From Ktedonobacterales bacterium (GTDB lineage: Bacteria; Chloroflexota; Ktedonobacteria; Ktedonobacterales; Ktedonobacteraceae): DNA of 64,000 bases. The notes beneath the pieces were generated by a model that ran no database searches, was not told where the DNA came from, and worked only from the letters and a program-made list of their open reading frames with translations. Where the stretch lies: positions 53,574 to 117,573 of the forward strand of contig DAIDJF010000005.1 of the NCBI GenBank assembly GCA_027451525.1, given 5' to 3'. The translations under genes and the position numbers were made by a program. Below, piece after piece: positions 59,250 through 64,000 of this stretch (its first letter is position 1; every line of letters begins with the position of its first letter).

Positions 59250-62018
59250 ATGAGTGAAAGTCTTGATATTTATATTGGGGCGGAAGATACCCTTACGGAT
59301 GTACGTAAGCGGTTGGAGCAAATTCCTGATACTATACGCACAATCACGCTCGTCTTTGATCGACAGACACTGTTGCGCAATCCAATGGATTGGAAGAATT
59401 TGCGCGCATATGCACGAAACCAGGGCAAGGATGTCTTGATTATTAGCCCCGATTCGCACACACGTGCTATGGCCGAAGTGGCGAATTTCCGCGTGGCGGC
59501 CTCAATGGAAGCGTCCACCGCGACTAAAAGCTCGACTCGTCCCCACCCTGTGCGCCGCACTGGCAGTGGTAAGAGCCGCGTGCTTTCGACCCCTCCACCG
59601 CGCGCTCCGCAGAGTCGGAGCAGCAAGTTAAGTGGTAATGCCACTGCCTGGCAAGTAGAGCAGACCGTTCAGTCTCCACCCAAGTCACGTATGCCGCAGA
59701 CGCCGCGCCCCGCTCAGCATTCTCCTGAACCTTTATCTTTGCGCGACAAGAACGAGGCCGAAGTAGGTGAGATAACGATAGCCGACCTCCAACCGATCTC
59801 CGAGCTTTCTCCAGCTTCGTCGATTTCTCCAACTTTTAACGAATATGACCATATTAGCGAAATCGAGCAATCAGAGCAATACGATTCCTATGATTATCCC
59901 ATAGATAGCACGCCATTCCTGCCACTTTCTCCGCAACAGATTGAAGAAGAGCCGGATATGTTGCTGGAAGATGTGGCACGTGCGCAAGATATTCGCCGTG
60001 CGGCTGGCGGTGAACGTGTTCCAGCTACCCCCGACATGGGTTCCCCCGAACGTGGACCTGAGGGCGAAATAGGGTATAAAATTAGCCCATTACCGCGCGT
60101 CTCGAATGAGGTATTTGAGGAGGTTGAGGAGCCAGAGGAAGCGCGGCGTCCTCGCATCGTAGAGCAACGAGGGGCGGCCTTCCTCGAAAACGTGGATACG
60201 AGCGAACATCCGCTTCAGAAGATTTCCTCATTGGACGATATTCGTGAAGGTGAGGAGATCGAATATAGTGGTGGCATCAATGCGGCCCATGAGTCAATTT
60301 CCTCTTCACGCTCTTGGAAAGATATTCTACGTGAGGATGCGTCATATGAGGATTTACCGCGTGTACACGGCATGCGACCTCGTTCCAGCCGTTCCGGTAA
60401 ATTGCCTGCATCCGAGCCGCCGATTGAGGATCGACCCACGCAGATTATTGCGCCACCTCCGCCGTCGCAGGTGTCGCCTCCGCCTGGTCCCGCCGCGACG
60501 CCGCCTCCCAAGCGATCTACGCCCCTGCCTCCTGTTGCGGGGCGCACAGGCACAAATGGACCGGTAGCGGCTAATCGTACCCCACGGCCAGCTCCATCTG
60601 CTCCATCACCCCAACCTGTATTGTCCAGACCCGCGTCGCGTGCTGGTCAGCCACCAACTGCGCGTAACACACGCGCAAGTGCTACGGCGGGAGCGGCACG
60701 CCCTGCCTCTGCATCGCGTGGTAGTGCTAGAACCGCTAGAATGCCTGTCTCGCGCCAGGAAATGCGTTCTAATGCGATCATGGTAGGTGCTGTAATTATC
60801 TTCTTACTTCTCTTGGGCTGTGTGGCACTCTTTATTCCTGCCGCGACCGTAACGATTACGCTGGCCTCGCACGATTTCTCGACTTCTGCCAAATTGACGG
60901 CCAACACTAGCAAGACGCAGGTTGATGGCAGTGGCGTCATTCCGGCGGTTCTGCTCTCCCAAACGTTTCCTACCACTGGTGGTCCATTGACTGGCAATGG
61001 CACGGCAACCGGTTCGACGCACGTTGGCACGGCGAAGGCAACCGGTAATGTACTTTTTACCAACACGGGTCCACAGTCCCTGGATATTCCGCAGAATACG
61101 GTGATCGCGACTAATAGCGGGGTGCAGTTTGTGACAACTGCTGATGCTGTCGCCGATATTCAGGGGAGCCGGGTTGGCAATACTGTGCAGGTTCCGGTTA
61201 TAGCCCAAATGCCGGGTGAGATTGGGAATGTGCCTGCGAACAGTATTACGATTATCCCCACGAGTAGTCTGAGTCAGATCGCGGGAGCCAATAGCGTTAG
61301 CCCAAGTGCGATCACGCTGAGTGTGAGCAATACGATTGCTACAACAGGTGGTGGGGCGGGTCTTGCGACCATTGTGACGCAAGCCGATCTGAATAAAGAA
61401 CAAGCGGCTCTTGCTTTGCAACTACAAGGGGCCGCTGATACGTGGATAAAAGAGCATGTGCAAAATGGCGATGTCGCGGGCACGCCGCAGTTTGCCGTCA
61501 CGGTGGTAAAGGCTCCTGCAGCTGGGCAGGTAGAGGATAGTGGCTCGTTTGCAATGGAGGTAACGCTGCGTGCAAGTGTGTTGATGGTGCGAAATGCCGT
61601 TATCCAGGCGGCTGCTCAGGCGGCGATGAACGAGGCATTGCAGCAAAGCAAGAGTTACAAAAATTATAATGTGGTAACAAGTGCACGCTACCCTGTGCAA
61701 ATCAGTCAGATGCAGGTAAAAAGCACGGCTCTATCCGAATTGGCGTTATCCTTTGTCGCTGCGGGTAAGATTGTGCCCAGTCTCTCTGAGTCGCAGATAC
61801 AGTCGGCAATAGTGGGGAAGCAAAAGCGCGATGTGTTGAGTATCTTGCATCAACTCTCGCCCGATATTCAGACGGCAAATGTGGAGACAACGCCGGGTTT
61901 CATCTCTTGGGTGCCGTTTTGGGCTGCGCGTATCACGGTAAACTATGCACCGGGCGTGACTCCCACAACGCCCGGCGTGCAGCCAACGCCCAAACCAACG
62001 GCTGGGGCAAAAAAGTAG
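59250..62018 (+). CDS. Baseplate J-like membrane protein with disordered cytoplasmic region
   Basis: A 922-residue protein. The first 90 residues (LDIYIGAEDTLTDVRKRLEQ and VLIISPDSHTRAMAEVANF) look like a small alpha/beta domain. A long Pro/Ser/Glu-rich disordered stretch follows (about 95-500). One transmembrane helix at about 510-532 leads to an exported beta-rich domain with a baseplate J-like/Ig-type pattern (NVLFTNTGPQSLDIPQNTVI, PVIAQMPGEIGNVPANS). ATG 59250 was chosen over an upstream GTG. It follows the FtsA-like gene and could be its membrane partner in a wall-associated assembly. Confidence 0.7.
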   Translation: MSESLDIYIGAEDTLTDVRKRLEQIPDTIRTITLVFDRQTLLRNPMDWKNLRAYARNQGKDVLIISPDSHTRAMAEVANFRVAASMEASTATKSSTRPHPVRRTGSGKSRVLSTPPPRAPQSRSSKLSGNATAWQVEQTVQSPPKSRMPQTPRPAQHSPEPLSLRDKNEAEVGEITIADLQPISELSPASSISPTFNEYDHISEIEQSEQYDSYDYPIDSTPFLPLSPQQIEEEPDMLLEDVARAQDIRRAAGGERVPATPDMGSPERGPEGEIGYKISPLPRVSNEVFEEVEEPEEARRPRIVEQRGAAFLENVDTSEHPLQKISSLDDIREGEEIEYSGGINAAHESISSSRSWKDILREDASYEDLPRVHGMRPRSSRSGKLPASEPPIEDRPTQIIAPPPPSQVSPPPGPAATPPPKRSTPLPPVAGRTGTNGPVAANRTPRPAPSAPSPQPVLSRPASRAGQPPTARNTRASATAGAARPASASRGSARTARMPVSRQEMRSNAIMVGAVIIFLLLLGCVALFIPAATVTITLASHDFSTSAKLTANTSKTQVDGSGVIPAVLLSQTFPTTGGPLTGNGTATGSTHVGTAKATGNVLFTNTGPQSLDIPQNTVIATNSGVQFVTTADAVADIQGSRVGNTVQVPVIAQMPGEIGNVPANSITIIPTSSLSQIAGANSVSPSAITLSVSNTIATTGGGAGLATIVTQADLNKEQAALALQLQGAADTWIKEHVQNGDVAGTPQFAVTVVKAPAAGQVEDSGSFAMEVTLRASVLMVRNAVIQAAAQAAMNEALQQSKSYKNYNVVTSARYPVQISQMQVKSTALSELALSFVAAGKIVPSLSESQIQSAIVGKQKRDVLSILHQLSPDIQTANVETTPGFISWVPFWAARITVNYAPGVTPTTPGVQPTPKPTAGAKK

Positions 62019-62168
62019 GGCACGTGCATATACCTGGTGTGTGCGAACAGTCCTGTTATCCACAACCTTTTGCAACGTGGCGAAAAATCCTTCGTTTAAA
62101 ATTGTAGGGCGTATGTGGACAGGACTCGTGTGACCTGGACAGTGGAAGCCGTAGAGAAGGGCAAAAGC

Positions 62169-62660
62169 ATGGCGCGACTGATGGCATTGGATGTCGGAGC
62201 GGTCAGAATAGGTATAGCTGTCTCAGATGCGACAGGTTTTTTAGCATCTCCCTATACAACGCTACATGTTGGGCGCGATGAAGCGCAGGTATGGGCGGCT
62301 ATCCAGCGATATATTGAAGAGACAGAGGCGGAAGGACTCATTGTGGGTTTGCCGATTAGCCTGGATGGGCAGTTGCATATGCAGGCGCAACGGATACAAG
62401 CCTTCACTGAACGTCTGAAAGCCCATATTAGCATTCCTCTTACCTTTTGGGATGAGCGACTCTCAACGGTTGAAGCAGAGCGACTCCTGGCACAGCGCGA
62501 CCAGGGGGGCGATGACCCATATCCACGACGTGGAGGGTCGAAACGTCCATCCGCGAAGAAGAAGAAGCGCGGGCAAGAGATAGATGCTCTTGCCGCGACT
62601 GTAATTCTTCAGGATTACCTGGACCACCAAAGGAATGCGATAGAAGGACAGCAGAGATGA
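62169..62660 (+). CDS. ruvX: Holliday junction resolvase-like RuvX/YqgF
   Basis: A 163-residue RNase H-fold protein. It has the first catalytic Asp in LALDVG-type ALDVGAVRIGIAVSD, the GLPISLDG loop, and Glu/Asp in FWDERLSTVEAERLL and DALAATVILQDYL. RuvX acts in pre-16S rRNA processing and recombination. Between the last two motifs there is a basic insertion of about 25 residues (RRGGSKRPSAKKKKRG), which makes the protein longer than the usual 140. The start at 62169 suits the family. Its stop overlaps the mltG start by ATGA. Confidence 0.9.
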   Translation: MARLMALDVGAVRIGIAVSDATGFLASPYTTLHVGRDEAQVWAAIQRYIEETEAEGLIVGLPISLDGQLHMQAQRIQAFTERLKAHISIPLTFWDERLSTVEAERLLAQRDQGGDDPYPRRGGSKRPSAKKKKRGQEIDALAATVILQDYLDHQRNAIEGQQR

Positions 62661-63751
62661 AGAAATCGGGGCCACGCATTGCGATTATCTCGGTACTGTT
62701 AGTGGGCTTAGTCATTTTTCTGGGTGTGATCTATGCCTGGAATACGGCGACTGACATTTTTCTTCCTGTCACGACTACTGGTACTGGCAAAAACGTTTCG
62801 ATTGAGATCACGAAGGGCGAAACGACAGCGCAGATAGCCAGCGATCTAGAGAAGAAGGGCTTGATACGTAACGCGCTTGCGTTTCGTATCTGGGCGCGTA
62901 TTAAAGGTCTGGATACGGGCCTGGAAGCAGGTATCTACAAGAATCTGCGCACTAACATGACGATTAGCGATATCATCACGCAATTGCAGAATGCTCAGCC
63001 CGATGCCGTGCGTGTGGTGATCCCCGAAGGATGGCGTCTCGAACAGATGGCACAGCGTTTTGCTGATCCCGCCTCTGGTTTACCCAAGTTCAATGCCAAA
63101 GATTTCCTTACCTATACGCAACATATCACGCAATTTCCAGATGCGAGCAAGTATCCTATTCTGGGTCAGGTTCCTGCTGGCAGTAGCATGGAAGGACTCC
63201 TCTTCCCAGCTAGCTATGAGATTCCCGTTGATGCAACAGCACGGGATGTTGTTAACCTCATGCTGCAAACGATGCAGTCCGCTATTCAGCAGAATCATCT
63301 GGATACGCTGGCGCAGCAACATCAGATGAGTACCTATCAAATGATTATCCTCGCCTCGATTGTCGAGCGTGAAGTGGTGGGGAATAGCGACCGCGCGGGC
63401 GTGGCAAGTGTCTACTGGAACCGCCTCTTTATTCCGGGTAACGAAACTGCGGGTTTCCTGGATGCTGACCCGACTGTGCAATATGCGCGCGATTCGCAGA
63501 AAGCACCTACGACCTACTGGTTGCCGCTCCAGGATAGTGGGCGTAATATTGCAGCGAATAGCCTCTGGAATACATACACCAACAAGGGGTTGCCACCCAC
63601 GCCTATCTGTAGTCCTGGCCTTGCCAGTTTACAGGCGGCAGCGGCACCACCCAAGACCGACTATCTCTACTTCTTATCAGCGAAAGATGGCAAAACAATT
63701 TTTGCGAAAACGTATGCAGAGTTTCTGCTAGATGAGCAAAAATACTTGTAA
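62657..63751 (+). CDS. mltG: Endolytic transglycosylase MltG
   Basis: A 364-residue membrane-anchored murein hydrolase. A transmembrane helix at about 10-30 is followed by a LysM-like region (ISIEITKGETTAQIASDL pattern) and the YceG catalytic domain with IPEGWRLEQMAQRF, E237 in ASIVEREV and NRL. MltG cuts nascent glycan strands and sets their length. The start overlaps the ruvX stop by ATGA. Its position before uppP matches a cell-wall cluster. Confidence 0.93.
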   Translation: MKKSGPRIAIISVLLVGLVIFLGVIYAWNTATDIFLPVTTTGTGKNVSIEITKGETTAQIASDLEKKGLIRNALAFRIWARIKGLDTGLEAGIYKNLRTNMTISDIITQLQNAQPDAVRVVIPEGWRLEQMAQRFADPASGLPKFNAKDFLTYTQHITQFPDASKYPILGQVPAGSSMEGLLFPASYEIPVDATARDVVNLMLQTMQSAIQQNHLDTLAQQHQMSTYQMIILASIVEREVVGNSDRAGVASVYWNRLFIPGNETAGFLDADPTVQYARDSQKAPTTYWLPLQDSGRNIAANSLWNTYTNKGLPPTPICSPGLASLQAAAAPPKTDYLYFLSAKDGKTIFAKTYAEFLLDEQKYL

Positions 63752-63769
63752 CCCTTAAGAGAGTCTTAC

Positions 63770-64000
63770 ATGAATCCAAATCTGCACATTGATATCTGGA
63801 AAACCATCGTCCTCGCCTTGCTACAAGGCGTGACGGAGTTATTCCCGATTAGCAGCCTCGGTCATACGGTGATTATACCGGGGCTGCTTGGTTGGGGCGA
63901 CCTGATCGCCAACACAAACTTTCTGCCCCTGGTTGTCGCCCTGCACCTGGGAACCAGCATCGCCCTGGTTATCTATTTCTGGCGCGATTGGATCCAGGTG
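63770..64000 (+). CDS. uppP: Undecaprenyl-diphosphatase UppP (N-terminal fragment)
   Basis: The first 77 codons of a gene that continues beyond the right edge, 18 bp after mltG. The translation holds the BacA/UppP signature LLQGVTELFPISSLGHTVII followed by ALHLGTSIALVIYFW. UppP recycles the lipid carrier for cell-wall synthesis and confers bacitracin tolerance. A Leu replaces the usual Ser in S-S-x-G-H, a minor change. Confidence 0.92.
   Translation, partial: MNPNLHIDIWKTIVLALLQGVTELFPISSLGHTVIIPGLLGWGDLIANTNFLPLVVALHLGTSIALVIYFWRDWIQV

Overview
The window reads as a chromosomal segment of a free-living, probably Gram-positive-type, moderately GC-rich bacterium. My best guess is a member of the Ktedonobacteria (Chloroflexota). 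That guess rests on overall content: a MshEN-type signalling protein, FtsH-like and baseplate J-like membrane proteins, many two-component systems, a phenylacetyl-CoA epoxidase operon and a giant TcA-type toxin subunit. It is an inference, because no rRNA gene is present to test it. I found no tRNA, rRNA, CRISPR array, insertion sequence or prophage. Essential genes (rho, alaS, ruvX, mltG, uppP, rsmD) are interleaved with accessory blocks.

Left part (1-9200): a truncated excisionase-type HTH gene, a degenerate GGDEF/MshEN protein, an OmpR-type regulator, a translationally coupled REC/OmpR/histidine-kinase operon, an ECF sigma factor, cytidine deaminase, a YbdK-type carboxylate-amine ligase, a small repeat protein behind a perfect sigma70 promoter, and a zinc-ribbon coiled-coil protein. 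From 9261 to 12801 lies a compact operon for a phenylacetyl-CoA epoxidase-type multicomponent oxygenase (paaA, paaD N-half, paaB, paaC, a separate PaaD-like zinc ribbon, enoyl-CoA hydratase). It has a clear promoter, a palindrome just after the start site and a textbook terminator. An aldo/keto reductase, a GT-C glycosyltransferase, a two-TM FtsH-like protease with a membrane partner, and a 0.8-kb gene-poor region with nested palindromic repeats follow, then an uncharacterised protein, rsmD, an HTH protein, an aldehyde dehydrogenase and rho with its own long leader.

Middle part (24.9-45.9 kb): a SprT-like metallopeptidase, a nucleotidyltransferase one base downstream of a 3002-residue Tc-toxin A-like protein, and a secreted GH52-like glycoside hydrolase. 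Then come a small C-terminally anchored protein, a DivIC/FtsB-like protein, and a candidate structured non-coding RNA (about 38956-39170) with its own promoter and terminator. A class I glutamine amidotransferase, a NarL-type two-component pair and four tandem, related but divergent SAM-methyltransferases complete the block.

Right part (46-64 kb): a putative membrane electron-transfer module (FAD/NAD oxidoreductase, two-[4Fe-4S] ferredoxin, bis-heme membrane protein with two HX13H pairs), a YggT protein, and a two-gene operon of an Eco57I-like nuclease-methyltransferase and a P-loop kinase. The window ends in a housekeeping run: alaS, an FtsA-like protein, a baseplate J-like membrane protein, ruvX, mltG and the start of uppP.

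Small palindromic intergenic repeats sharing a GCCCCTAC end occur at 18.8-19.1, 48.3 and 49.7 kb, possibly with a remnant inside rsmD. The most novel-looking items are the 39-kb structured RNA, the four-methyltransferase array with a shared CxxGxW motif, the redox module, the toxin-nucleotidyltransferase coupling, and the PaaD protein split into two genes.
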